From Apostichopus japonicus (Eukaryota; Echinodermata; Holothuroidea; Aspidochirotida; Stichopodidae), in the NCBI RefSeq assembly GCF_037975245.1, contig NC_092566.1, positions 2,482,001-2,546,000 of the forward strand: a stretch of DNA of 64,000 nucleotides, in the 5' to 3' direction. The notes beneath the pieces are model-generated. The model had not been told where the DNA came from. It did no database searches and was given only the letters and a program-made list of their open reading frames with translations. Position numbers and translations under genes: made by a program. Numbering within the stretch: the stretch's first letter is position 1; every line of letters starts with the position of its first letter. Below, one piece after another: positions 10,916 through 23,400 of this stretch.

Positions 10916-12974
10916 ACATGTTCCACATGATTTAGGATATCTTTGATATTGTTAAAGGTATTTTTTTTTTGGTGTTTTTATAGGACAGTGTGAACCATAA
11001 ATTGACAGACTCAATAAGACTACGAGACATCATTGTCCTTTCAGCTGGCAAATTAGTTCACCATTCAAGCCGTTTGCTTTGAATGTTCAGTCCCCCCCCC
11101 TTTTTTTTGTGCTGTTTGGAGGATATTAGTTCAATGTGGTCAGCAGAACAGTTTGAGCAGTGTTGTGGATGGACAGGAGCATCAAGTGTCGTTAAGTAAA
11201 AGAAACACGTCAGTAGTTTTCATAGAGAAATGCTGTAAGTGTTCATTTAAGAAGAAACACTAGTGTTTCGGTATAAAGGAGTATAATCCTTTACGTTGTA
11301 TATATAAGCACAATGAAAAATTTAAACAAATGACTGTCCAGGGTGAACTTTATATTGAATGACGACAGCTCAGTGAGTTATACCACTCAGATGCAATTTT
11401 ACACTGGTGAGGAACTTGGGCTTGCATATAACCCAGTTTTATGCCAGAGGGGGAGGGAAGGGGGTATTAGAGGGGCAATGGAAGAACTTATTTTTGGTTT
11501 CTTGTACAGTTTTATCACACTTAACAGACTAATATCTTTTTGATTTAATATCAGTCTGCTATTCGTTGTTGTAGTTTGGGTTATAAATAAAGCACTCAAA
11601 ATTTTGATTCCCATGTCTCTTAACCATTCTCTTTTACCCTTGTTAAAGAAATGAGACTGAAATCAGAAAGCCAGTCGGCTTTGTGATTCCTTGCCTGAAA
11701 TTTGCTCAAAATTCCACATAACTATCTGACTAATGTAGAGCGAGTTAAATTTGTTCAAGAATTAATCAAGAACCAGAAAAGAACAGATTTTCCAGAAGGT
11801 GTACTTTTTAAGTGTTATGTTTAAAAAATTTTGAGAATCTGACCTCTGTTAACCCCAAATAATGTTGAAATTAAACAGGGTTCTTGTTCTCTACCGGACC
11901 AATCCAAAAACCAAGTATGAAATTAATCCACCATGAAATCTTTGAGTTTTTGTGTTTACAAGCAAATGTCACACATACACACACAGTACACCATTGCAGA
12001 TTCCCTCAGCCACCAGTGTGGATTCAAAACAGGTTTGTTAGTTGTGTGAAGTTTTGGTATACACGGTTAATATCGTGAAGAGATTGTCAAGGGGCTGCAT
12101 TCGTATGGGCAACTTGACTTACGGGGCACATCAGATATTGCAGTTGGTAGCGGGTGCAACGAGGGCAGTGCGGCCAAGTAAGTGCCAAGGGCAGTCATGA
12201 GCTCGATCACTGCCAAATGGAACCAGCACTTCTGTACTGTTTGATAGTTTGTTTTAAAATAACAGAGTCATAAATAAAAACCAAAAATGCAGAGTGATTT
12301 CATACAACTGGTTTAATGGTTAACTGAATCTCAGTACACATGATGTAACATGTACAGGGACTAATGCTCCCTTATTAAGTGAAGGGAACCCTGTCACGAC
12401 GTACAATGATTCTCATCCCGTCACGTAAACACACTGCACATCAGAAGATTTAACATACTTCTGGTAAAACTCCCCTTATTACCTTATCGACGATAGATTG
12501 ACTCTTTTTGCGCCTAGCAACAATAAATGTTGCTTTTTAATCCACCTTTAAATTAACAATAGAATGAATTACTGTTGGCAATGAGCATTCTTGCTCTACA
12601 CAGAGTTAATATCTGTGTGCTATTTTTGTTGCCTAGTAACATTCAAATCATCACAATCTTTTTGAATGTCATATCAAGTTAAATTCAGAATGATGAGGAG
12701 TCAGAGAGACTGAGATAGGGGGAAAAAAAATAACACACTTAGTTTCGATATATACTTTCAACCAAGGCCCTAGGTAAACGTTAAGTGGCCCAAGAAACAT
12801 TCCTGTACTTTTAGCATAAAAACAATGGATTTGATAACAAAGCAATGAGGGTATCACAAACCAACAACAAGCATACATTTTCTATCAGCTTTATAGAGAG
12901 TTGTCAGCAGGGAAAGAATGACCTAAAGGCTAAGAGATGTTACTCACCACCGAATTGCTTGTTGAAGTCCAAAG

Positions 12975-13380
12975 GATGGAGCCTAGACGGGTAAACAAAC
13001 TAATGGGAAAGAGAGGCCTAAATACTACATAGGTGATGTCCACCAAACAGCTCATTTGTAGTTTGGTTTATTAGTTATGTATGAGCTAACATTTGAAGGA
13101 TGGAAGCCTTAATGAGTCATCAAGCTAATGGGAAAGAGAGGCCTAAATACTACAAAGGTTGCTGTCCACCAAACAGCTCATTTGTAGTTTGGTTTATAAG
13201 TTGAGTATGAGCTAACAGTTGAAGGATGGAAGTCTTGATGAGTCACCAAGCTAATGTGAAAGAGAGGCCTAAATACTACAACGGTTGCTGTCCACCAAAC
13301 AGCTCATTTGTAGTTTGGTTTATAAGTTGAGTATGAGCTAACATTTGAAGGATGGAAGCCTTGTTGAGTAAGCTAATGTA
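12975..13380. repeat. ~125-bp tandem repeat
   Basis: Three to four copies; caccaaacag recurs at 13041, 13168 and 13293. The unit includes gggaaagagaggcctaaat and gctcatttgtagtttggt. More degenerate fragments (gaaggatggaagcctt-like) continue to about 13610. Confidence 0.88.
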
Positions 13381-14257
13381 ACCTAAAGACTGCTGTCAAC
13401 TGAACTCAGCTTTAACAAGCTGTTAAAGTTGAATTAACTATGAAATTTTGCTCTAAAACGTAAAGGTTGGAAGCTAAATGGGAAGGAAGGCTTAAAGACC
13501 AGGAAAAGTTACTGTCCATCATATTGTTAGCAAATGATCCATTATGTGAAAGATGGAAGCCTTAAGTTGCCATGTTAGGATGTAACAAGATCTAAAACTT
13601 CAGTTTAATAAAAAACCCAAAGATTACAATATTGTTGCTGTGAGCCGAATAATGTGCAAACAAGGATCCTTAGATGACTAAGTTACTACGAAGTGGGTAA
13701 AAAGAAGTAATAATCACCAATATTACAGGTCATCATCCCACACACCTTTTACCTTACAAGGCTAGCCAATGGCAATCTGCTTATTTTGGTCACTCAAAGT
13801 AACAATACAATACAACCACCAATATTGTGAATCCTGTATCAGTTCCATAGAAAACAGTAACATTACACATCAGGGTCTTTCCCGAACAGAGAAGCAAGAT
13901 CTGTATTTTTCGATAAGACTTACTTCCCTAAATTAAATTTTAACTAGCTCCAACATCATATTAACTATTATCGTTATCTCAATTAAATTTGAGAACAGGG
14001 AGAAGAAGGATTATCTATATTTCCACAAGAATTACTTTCATTTTCAAAATTTACGATGAAAAAGTGACTAATAGTCATCGTTCTCGATGCACAAAGTATT
14101 ATAAAAAAAGAAAAAAATTTAAAAAAAAAAAAAATTCATGGGGATTAATCCTAACAATGAAAATTAAGACCTAAGAAAAATTTTTGGAAATTAATTTTTT
14201 AGCAGAAATCTAGCAATAATGATATTCAACATGCAAGCATTATGGTTAAAAAGTTTT

Positions 14258-14263
14258 TTTATT
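14258..14263 (-). terminator. Possible ANKHD1 poly(A) signal
   Basis: AATAAA on the minus strand, about 190 bases after the inferred stop codon. Confidence 0.35.
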
Positions 14264-14455
14264 TTTCGAAAGATACGACGACGTAGCATCATCATTACCA
14301 TTCTTGCAAGATTCCATTGAAGATAAGATCAAAGTCCACATTGACACTGAAAAAAAAGTACAAATTTCCCCCCACATCACGAAACTTCTAACTACTAACA
14401 GAGGCCACGATAGTCTGCATATCTGGGGCTTCGACTGGTGCCTCGTCTCTGATTG

Positions 14456-14488
14456 TTACATAGTCTGTTGTCCCCAAGTCATCCATTC
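14456..14488 (-). CDS. ANKHD1: ANKHD1 terminal coding exon (frame uncertain)
   Basis: After acceptor ctctctctag, the phase carried from the previous exon gives EWMTWGQQTM and stop TAA (14458-14456). A neighbouring frame of the same DNA is open for about 33 codons (GMDDLGTTDYVTIRDEAPVE...), which would need a preceding exon ending with one spare base. I follow the phase. Confidence 0.5.
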   Translation of the reverse strand, partial: EWMTWGQQTM

Positions 14489-17400
14489 CTAGAGAGAGAA
14501 AGAGAAAACAATAAACGGTGAAAACTTACGAAAATAATATATTGCATAAAACTACATTTTGAGTGGAATTTGCAGCCTTACCAAAGGAGAGATAAGGTAA
14601 TTAAAAATATTATCGGTCCACACAAACGACCCATGAAATTAGCAAAGAAAAAAGACTTCAGGAGAAAAAAAATAAAAACATGAAATTAAATTTGTGGGAG
14701 ACAAGTTTTTTTCTGCAATGGACTTGACCGTTTTCTAACTCGCAAACCCAACGTTGTTGTATTCGTCTCTTAGTACATTTATCCAATCATCAAGTGTGTT
14801 ATTAAATATTACATGGTTTAGTCAGTGTGACAAGTTACACTACAATACAAAATACAAATTTACAGCAGAAATGAAGGATAGCCTCAAGAATCAATCACAA
14901 CAATGGAAATATCAAACACACTGACATACTCTGCATTTCAATGGCAAAAGTTTGTAAGATCGGTTGACCTCTGTTGACCTTTGAGCTACACAGAAAACAC
15001 TAGGGTGGTTGTACTGAGGGTTTCAAACAGCAAGGAACTCACCAATGACTGCTCATTCTGCACTGGATGAACTTGGGTGTTCCAGAGGCCACTCCCATCT
15101 GTAGACACACTAGGTTGAAATGGCATCTGGGGGTATAGGGGTACACCAGAGGGCATGGGGTCTCTCCTGATATCAATATAAGCATTCATCTGGGGAGGAA
15201 CCTATGGAGAATAAAAACATGTGTCATGAAACTGGAAAATCAGAAATTTGGTGGATGACTGGCATGACATTTATCAGATGGTAGATTTCCTAAACTTAAT
15301 TTCTTTGTTTATAAAGACAATAAAGACTCCATCAAAATGTTCAGATTTCAGAAGGTTGTGCAAGCAGGAAATTTAGCCGGAAGAGAGAGGGAGGGGTCTT
15401 TCTGAACGAACAAGAATTACAAAGTATGAAGACAGGACAGCCAAAAGAACACAAAGCCGAGCATATCTGCAATTCATGGGGCTGGTGGGGTACGGGCCTT
15501 CCCTCTCTCTTTCTTTCTGTCTTATGTAAGTGGGGTTAAGCCTTAGATATTAACTTTCAGTGTCAATAACAAGGTCTTGGGTCTTCAAAAGGCAACCCAT
15601 GGGCCAACTCCAAACCCGCAATCGATTTCAATCCAGTCGGCAAAATCAAAATGGTCCCACCGTATTGTACTCGGTTTCTACTGGCCAACCCTGCACCGAT
15701 TGCTGTCTACATATAGAGTGATGTTTTGTATGTCTGGTCCAATCAATGGTTTTCTCTGGTCCTCATAGAGTACTAATCGAGGAGACCAATAATCTTCATA
15801 CATAACTTCCATTTCCATTAGTTTATCCCATCGCTGCTTGAAATTCTCTTGATGTACAGATAATGAGCATTTTAGATGTCCTGAAACGGATGATATTATG
15901 CTTGCTACTAACAGCTAACACAACTGTGTTAATTCCAGCAGTCTTTGCTTACCATTGACATCTGTCCAGGGTATAGATTGTTCTGGTCAGTCATACCCGG
16001 GAGGGGACTCTGCATGAGCGACACTCCCTGAGCCATCTGACCAGGGTCATCATCCATCTCTGGTATCCCATACCAAGAGGACCTACCGGAACCCTTATCA
16101 CCCGCACCTAGAACAGAACAAACAAAATAAAAGGAAAAATGAAACATAAATGGTTGCCATCATATCCTTCTTATTCATGTTATCGATATAATATACTCCC
16201 ATTAATGTATTGACCTAGTATCGTTCTTGTCGAAGTAGTGATGAGTCCCACCCCACCGCATCTGAGGTTCTTTGAGGTTTGTGAAATTGTGCTAGTGGAC
16301 TTACACAATGTAATGAATCTGATAACGACAATAATTTGTGATCCAGTTTCACACAATATGCAACTACAGGGATAATCTTTATTGTTTGATATTATTTAAG
16401 CTTTGCTGCAGTAATTTTTTCTTTTATTTCAGGGATGGGGGTGGAAAAGGGGGGGGGGGGGACTGATAAACTAAATATAACATTACTGATATGTACTAAC
16501 AATGAATGAGATCATTTAATTTGGATGATTATCCTTACTTTGGTATGACCAGATACTGCCAACACCAGTAGAGCTTAGAGGATTCACCAAGTCACCGCCC
16601 ATGGAGGCAGGGTACACCACTTGAGTCTTACGCTGTTGATGCTGTTTGTGGCGTTCAGTGCCGATTGGCATCATTATCTTCTTCTCTAGAGAGGGACTGG
16701 TGGTCCCAGAGCGAGGTGAGGCACCAGGAGAAACGGGCGAGCCATTGGGAGGTGGTGTCGGGGTGTGGTTCTCTGGAGAAATGGGCGCAAAGTTGTTCAT
16801 ATCCGGCATCTGGGGAGCGAAGGATGATGGGTTGAGGGTGGGCCCTTCATGAGGTGTAAAGTGATGAATACTTTTAGGGTAGACTTGGTGCTGATAAAGT
16901 GGGTGAGATGCTGGTCCTTGACCTCCAAAGGTGTGGCTGTGCGACCTAGAGAGAGGATTGCCAATGGGTGGCTGGTGAGAGCTACCAGGTGGTGCAGACA
17001 GTCGCTTATAGCCCGGGGCCTTGGATTCCTCGGGCTGAGTTGGTAGGAGGTTAGCTTGCATCATATCACTCTGGTTGTCAGTCATGTGGTGACCCACTGT
17101 GTGGTTCCACAGGTCATTACCATGATCAGGGTTCATGAAACCCATGGCAGCAGCTGAATCATTCATGGACATGGTCCCCTTGCCCATGTTAGCCTGACTT
17201 GCACCGTCAGGGACAAATGCTTGAGCACTGTCCACAGTCCCTGGTTTGGATATCGGACCAATCGGCGCAGTGGCATACATCAACTCTGGTTTATGCATTG
17301 ATCTGGGCTTCTCCATAGCTCCAGGCATTAAACTCGTTGGAGTAGGATTTGAAAACAGAGAAGAACTTTGAGGGTTCTGGAAAACCGTCTCTTGGCTGCT

Positions 17401-20400
17401 ACTCTTCATGGGTATCCCAACTGGTTTCGATGGATTCGCATCTGGTGCAACCTGGGGTTTAAAGAGACACCTGGCCACACTCTTTGAGGGGGTCACTTCC
17501 TGGGTAGGTGGTGGTACCTGGTACGTCATAGCACTGGGACTTGGTAGATTAGACTGGACTGGAGGCTGTTTCACCACCATGGGGGGTGGGAATTTGGTCA
17601 TCTCCGGCTGCGTTGGGGCTAAAACAGTGGTAGGTAGCTTGACTTGCGGTGCCCCCCATCTCATGTTGGCACCCGGGGTTCGAGGGAGTGGATGGCTCTG
17701 AGCTGTGGATAGACTGCTGGGAGCCCTTGGGGGATTGCTAGATCCAAGAGTCCTAGTAAGGTACTGTGAGATAGTAGCCTGACTAGGAGGTGGCTTGGAG
17801 ATGATGTTTGATGATGGTGGTGGTGGAGCAGAAGCGATGTTCTTGAACCGTGGCGCTACAGAAGAGGAGGAAGGTGGTGCCAACTTCTGAGACTGACTGC
17901 TGCTGCTGTTGCCTTGAGAAACGCTGACACTGTTGGCAGTGGTGGACTGGGTAGAGTTATTGGCCTTCTTGACTTTGACCATTAACTCGGAGATGTCCTT
18001 GTCGGGCTCCTTGATTAATGCAGTAATGAGTTGAGCAGCCTGACGGGTTGCTTCAGCAGACCCTCTGAAAACAGAAAATAGAAAGAAAATGCGTAAACTT
18101 TGCCCCAAGATAGGAATAGTAGTAGCTTCACGGGTGAGTTCAACTCGGAAACGATTTTTTGTTGTAATTTGTCATTTTTATGAACTTTGTGACAGAGATA
18201 GAGAGTTGTGCTATGAGATTACACACATTCCTTACAGAGTTCTTCATTTTTACGTTTGATGAGTCTTTTCTTCTTTACCGTTTCTGTAACGGTGGCAGCA
18301 GTGGGATTTGAAGCAACCCGACGTAACCTGATTTAAAATCTTTCATCAGTGTTTAAAGCCTTATTATCTGAGAGCTTTAGAGGGAAACGAGATAAAAGAA
18401 TAAATCTCACTTGATGTTGATGTTTCTCTCTCCTCCTTTGTTATTCTGTCTCTCAACGTCGATGTGAGCTCCAGTCACGTCACGGATTGTGTTGATGTTG
18501 ACTCCGTTTCTACCAATCACTCGACTGATGGAGGATGGCGGAATTGTCACTTTCTTAGATCTGATTGAACAAAGAAAGAAGTGAAAGAATATTACATACA
18601 TACACGCATACACATACATGCACATACAGACACGCTCACATACATACATATACATACAAACACATTCATACACATACACCCATACACATACATACATGCA
18701 CATAAACACATACATAAATACATACATACACGCTCACATACATTCACATACAGACGCATACATGCACATACATATACATACATGCTCAAATACATACACA
18801 TACAGACGCATACATACATACACATACACATACATACATACTACGGAGGAACCCTCCAGTATCTTTACCTTCTCACAACCTCTTTCCATCCATCCTCTCT
18901 TCTCTGGCCTCTCTTGGGGCTAGCAGAGGAGAAGGTACCCATATGTGAGGTATCTCCTGGAGACACAGGAGGCTTTTTGCTCCCATCTATCGGTGTCAGG
19001 TTGTTGTACTCATCTCGTCTGGAGGGGGGGGGGGAGAAAACAGAGAAAGAAAGAAAAAATTAGAAGCAATATGAGTATCAATAACAGAACTAGAAAGAAG
19101 ATTAAGCACTGGGAGGAGGGAGGCCTTCATCAACGAATTTCCCTGGTTCCCTGCTAGATCAGATACATGATCCTTGATACTCAGAAGGATTTTTTTGTAG
19201 ATATACAAAAGGTTGGCAAAAGTATTTTTTAGTTAGGTTTCCAGTAAGCTTCAAACTGACAAACGTTCGCTATATTTCTACCAGTGTCAAATCTTGCACA
19301 CAACAGTATAACAGTGTTTTCATCCTCATGTTGATACAAATCGCTTGCATTTACTCACTTACTTCCACTTTCCCCTAAAAACTGTTGATTATTTCTAATA
19401 ATAAGATGAAAACTGAGATTTTCCTAGATTTTAAAGGTCTTGTTGCAACAACCGTTTTCATAATCAGTATTAAACATGTGGAAACTTTCAAAAAATTCCA
19501 CACTTTCCTTCATTATTTGGAGAAGAAAATTGGAAGTCTGGCTAAGGAACTGCACTGTTGTGGCTCCTTTATAACGATAACTATATAAAAATTGAGCAGA
19601 ATCGGCGCAAAGAGCTGTTCAAAAAAGACGCACATCTGAGACCAGGCAAACCAGGTGAACTATTTATTTTGTTGCGATTGAGCACGAGTTCCAATGAGGG
19701 GCAGACCATGCAACAGCGATTAGAAATGATGCAGAACAGTCCCGTCAATCTCCATGGAGACTTGGTATAACCTGATTGTAAACAAGGTACTTGACTATAA
19801 CTTCAATAGCTCCAAACTTACAAGGAATGGAGTTTTTTCTTCCTGGCCTTTCCTCTGTTTTCGTCGGTCACCCGCCCCCCTTCCACTTTCACTGCTTGAG
19901 TCTTTTTCTTTTGTTCCTTTCTGTCTCTGATCTTCTGCCTCTTCTCATTCCTCTTCTCATCGTCCGCTCCTTTCTCCTTTCCTGATCTTGTATTCTCATA
20001 CGTGGTAGGAGAGACCTCTTCGATGATCAGAGGGGTGGTGGATGGGGTCGGTATGGGTATGATGGATGTGGTGGTGGTGGTGCTGGTGGTAGTCGAAACG
20101 GTAGATGAGGTTCCTTCCTTGAGCTTCTTGGATATGAATGTCCGTATTGAGTTCGTGGTACGTACGACCCCGATTGTGGTGGTCGTAGTGGCTGATGGGG
20201 GCTCTAATGGTACCCTCTCTTCCAAACCTAGGAGAGACCAAGATCAAGTTCAGAACAAATTTACAAACTTTGCTTCGAGTTGCTTGACTTTTTGAAGCCT
20301 ATGGACTCCAGTCAATATTTGTTACAACACTGGCATGAAGTGCTGGTTAATGAAACAATGATGTGTCCTGAAGACTAGGAGTTTCCAAAAAATAAGTAGA

Positions 20401-23400
20401 AAAATTGATAAAAAACAAGCTGACTTTCTTTAAGTGACGATGAAATTTTACTGTATATTGCATATATTGATCATGACTTATCATATAAATTTGAACTTTT
20501 GAATTCAAAACCATCTGCAACACGCACGTAACTGCAAGTAACAACTTATTAGAAGGCGTGTTCCTCTTTCTTTAACAAAGCTAACTAAAGGCATATCTGG
20601 GTATGTCGGCTATATAGCCTGGTCTAAGCTAGTTGAAGTGAAGTGAATCAATTATGGTAGATGTCACTTAAAGGGTTCCGTCCTTACTTTCGGCAGTAGA
20701 GGATGGAGGACTATCTTCTTCCTCCTCTTCCTCCTCCTCGTCCTTGATAGGCTCATCCGGTGATGTGCTGTTACTCGTCACCTTCTGCTGCTTCTCCTTA
20801 CGCTTCTTACGTTTCTTCTCACGACGTTTAGCCTGCGCAGCCTTGCGGGTCTCTTCCCTGTTCTAAATACGGGTTACGAAGAAGAAGAATTAATTTATGG
20901 TTGCAATCGTCACTGACAAACATGACAGTTGCAGCGGATCATGGTGACAGCAGGCGCGTAGCCAAGGGGGGGGCGAAGGGGGCAGCCGCCCCCCCTTGAG
21001 CGTACTTTTTTTTTTAATGTTTTTATGCTTACGCTAGTAATTTCAAAAGAGAAAATGCTAAGATGCAACTTACAAGGCCTGGAAAGTGCCATTTCCAGCT
21101 ATCTGGGAAGCATTTTCAGCCAACATTTTCTTGTACGCTTCGCGCCTACGATTAGATAGTTTGCAATGCCGTATTTACGGCTCTGATAGTTTGCCTACAT
21201 TTTCGCCCCTCCCTTGGCAAATTCCTGGCTCCGCGCCTGGGTGACAGTGAGGAGGAATACCCGATATGACAATGTAAAAATAATACTAACACTTGATGAG
21301 TACATAGATTGCAGGTGATGTGTCTTTCATTTAAATATTTATTGGATAGAATTGTGCCGTTTATACTTTCCCAACTCAGATCTTCTACTGCTACAATGTA
21401 AAGGCACAACAGATGAAAACCTGTGCCAAACACAACATGTTTGTGAAGACATAGAGATAGACGACAATACGCACAAACAACTTTCTAATTTTTACAACTT
21501 TTTAATTTGTCAATATAATGTGGACTGCGCGGATGAGTGATGCTTGCTTTGACATCACCTCCCCCCCCCCCCCCCGCATTCATCCAAACCCACTTTTGCC
21601 CCTTATTTATACTCTTGAGCTCACCTTCTCTGTCTCCAGTTCCTCTAATAGGCTGTTAGCATTTTTGTTAGCTTCAGCAGCCTGCCGGTCTTTGGCAACA
21701 ACAATAATTTCAAAGGAGGTATTGCATTTCTTCTGGAGCTCCTGTGGGGTAAAAATAAAAATAAAAATAAGTTTAACATTATCTACAATCCATGAAAGAT
21801 GCAAAGCAACTTCCCAAGCTAGTCTAGTCTATGATACATAAACCTACATGAAACTACTCATTCTACAATGCATTTATGCAAGCATTCAATACACTAAGAT
21901 GAAAGTTAATCTTAATCTTGAAAATGCACAGGAAAGTAAAAATAACTTCTTTGCATGTGGTTATAACCCCCTTCCCAACAGACCCCTCCCCCACAGACTC
22001 CCTCCCCCACAGACCCCCTCTTTGGTTTAGTCAGTAGCCATTTGGAAATATGTAATGTACATCATGACAGAATTCCCTAAACTATGTTACCTTATCAGAG
22101 ATAGTGGAAATGAATCGAAGACACTCTGCATCAGATGGGAACTGGTTGACGTGCTTCACCATCCAACGGACAACCTTGACATGACCTTTACGAAACGCTG
22201 CCAACAGACAGGACATCTTACGATTATCCTGGCTGTCAATGTCTGCTCCTTCTTTGACCAAGAGCTGCACCACATCCAGGTGGCCTCCTAGATTTATTAA
22301 GAGGGTTGAAAAAAGTGAAGGGTTAAAAAGGGGGGAAAACGGTGAAGGGTTAAAGAAGAACGGGTTAGGAGTATCATTTCTGTCTTTGAACCACATAATT
22401 AGATTCATTTAAAGTGTGTCAAATGTATTGTTAAATGCAGTTGTTTCTATGATTCTGTTTGATTCTACCACGGAGATGATAAAGGTAACAAGACTTACCA
22501 TTACACGCTAACCAAAGCGGTGACTGTCCTTTCTTGTTCTTCACGTCCACAGCTGCTTTGTGGTGTAGCAGAAGCTCCACAAACTTGTAGTGGCCTTTGT
22601 CAGCTGCGATGGTTAATGCTGTATCTCTGGAGGAAGGAACTGGTGGTGCATTGACATCGGCGCCTTTGCTGATAAGGACACTGCCGACCTCTGCGTAGCC
22701 ACCGGAGGCGGCTTCCATCAAGGGGGTAAGTCCCGTCTACGGTAAGAGGAAACAAACAAGTTTTGTCTTGATGAAAGTTACTCATGTAAACGACAAAGGG
22801 GTAAAAGCACTTAAGGCAAAATGCAGTGGTACTATGAGTTTGACTACTATTACCTAGGCCCTTGATAACTACCTTGCACATGGTCAATGTTAAGTATAAT
22901 AAAAGTTAATTCTGTCTGGTCTTGAGATGTTACTTCTCTTCAGACTTCTAGTGATTTCACTAAAAAACTTATGACCTCCACCAAACCAGTTTGATGGACC
23001 CTCTTACATGCCACGTATCATTCCACAGCCTTTAAATACCTGTTAAAGTTGATTATGTTGGTAATCACAATTAGCAGCTACTGTAATTTACCTTGGCTCT
23101 GTGCTCCACGTTAGCTCGTCTATCAACTAAAAGACTGACCACTTCTGTTCGACCCTGAAAGCAGGCCAGAGTGAGGGCAGTATTGCGATTAGTTTCTATC
23201 TGGGCATTGATGTCACTGCCGTTGTCGAGAAGAAGCTTAACGGCAGGCGTGTGTCCATTCATTGCCGCCAGCATTAGAGGTGAGATACCTAATTTGCTGC
23301 CCGTTCTACAAAAAAAGAAAAGAAAAGAGAATGTGAGAATAATTAGAATTAACGACAAACCTAAAGGTAGCATACTTTTCAGATAAACCACTCTTTTCTT

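Larger units (their letters stand above)
10916..14455. other. Convergent intergenic region, ANKHD1 side
   Basis: Apart from the 125-bp tandem array and probable ANKHD1 3' UTR near 14258-14455, I see only AT-rich unique sequence and short homopolymers. There is no credible coding potential. Confidence 0.5.
14489..18410. other. ANKHD1 introns 26-28
   Basis: Introns 14489-15042, 15202-15952 and 16108-16538 are plain AT-rich sequence with short runs (a G run at 16449-16461). I see no further exon or structured repeat in them. Confidence 0.5.
19019..21624. other. ANKHD1 introns between exons 21 and 24
   Basis: Introns 19019-19821 and 20228-20687 are unremarkable. Intron 20863-21624 holds a 289-bp hAT-like element and a C run at 21557-21576. 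Confidence 0.55.

Noticed and set aside
10714-10926. Repeated peptide frame (DMRGQYRVVL...) on the minus strand
   Set aside because: Translation of the 92-bp tandem repeat.
2780-13400. Tandem repeats considered as possible CRISPR arrays
   Set aside because: Repeats are contiguous or diverged with no unique spacers of regular length, and the genome is clearly eukaryotic.
16646-17701. Several plus-strand open frames opposite ANKHD1 exon 26
   Set aside because: Shadows of the long minus-strand coding exon; composition follows its Pro/Ser codons.
18581-19063. Thr/His/Ile-rich and Cys/Met/Tyr-rich open frames on both strands
   Set aside because: By-products of the CATACA microsatellite.
19558-19770. 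Extra exon between ANKHD1 exons 23 and 24
   Set aside because: Minus-strand frames show no family similarity, and exons 23 and 24 already join in phase (TT+A).
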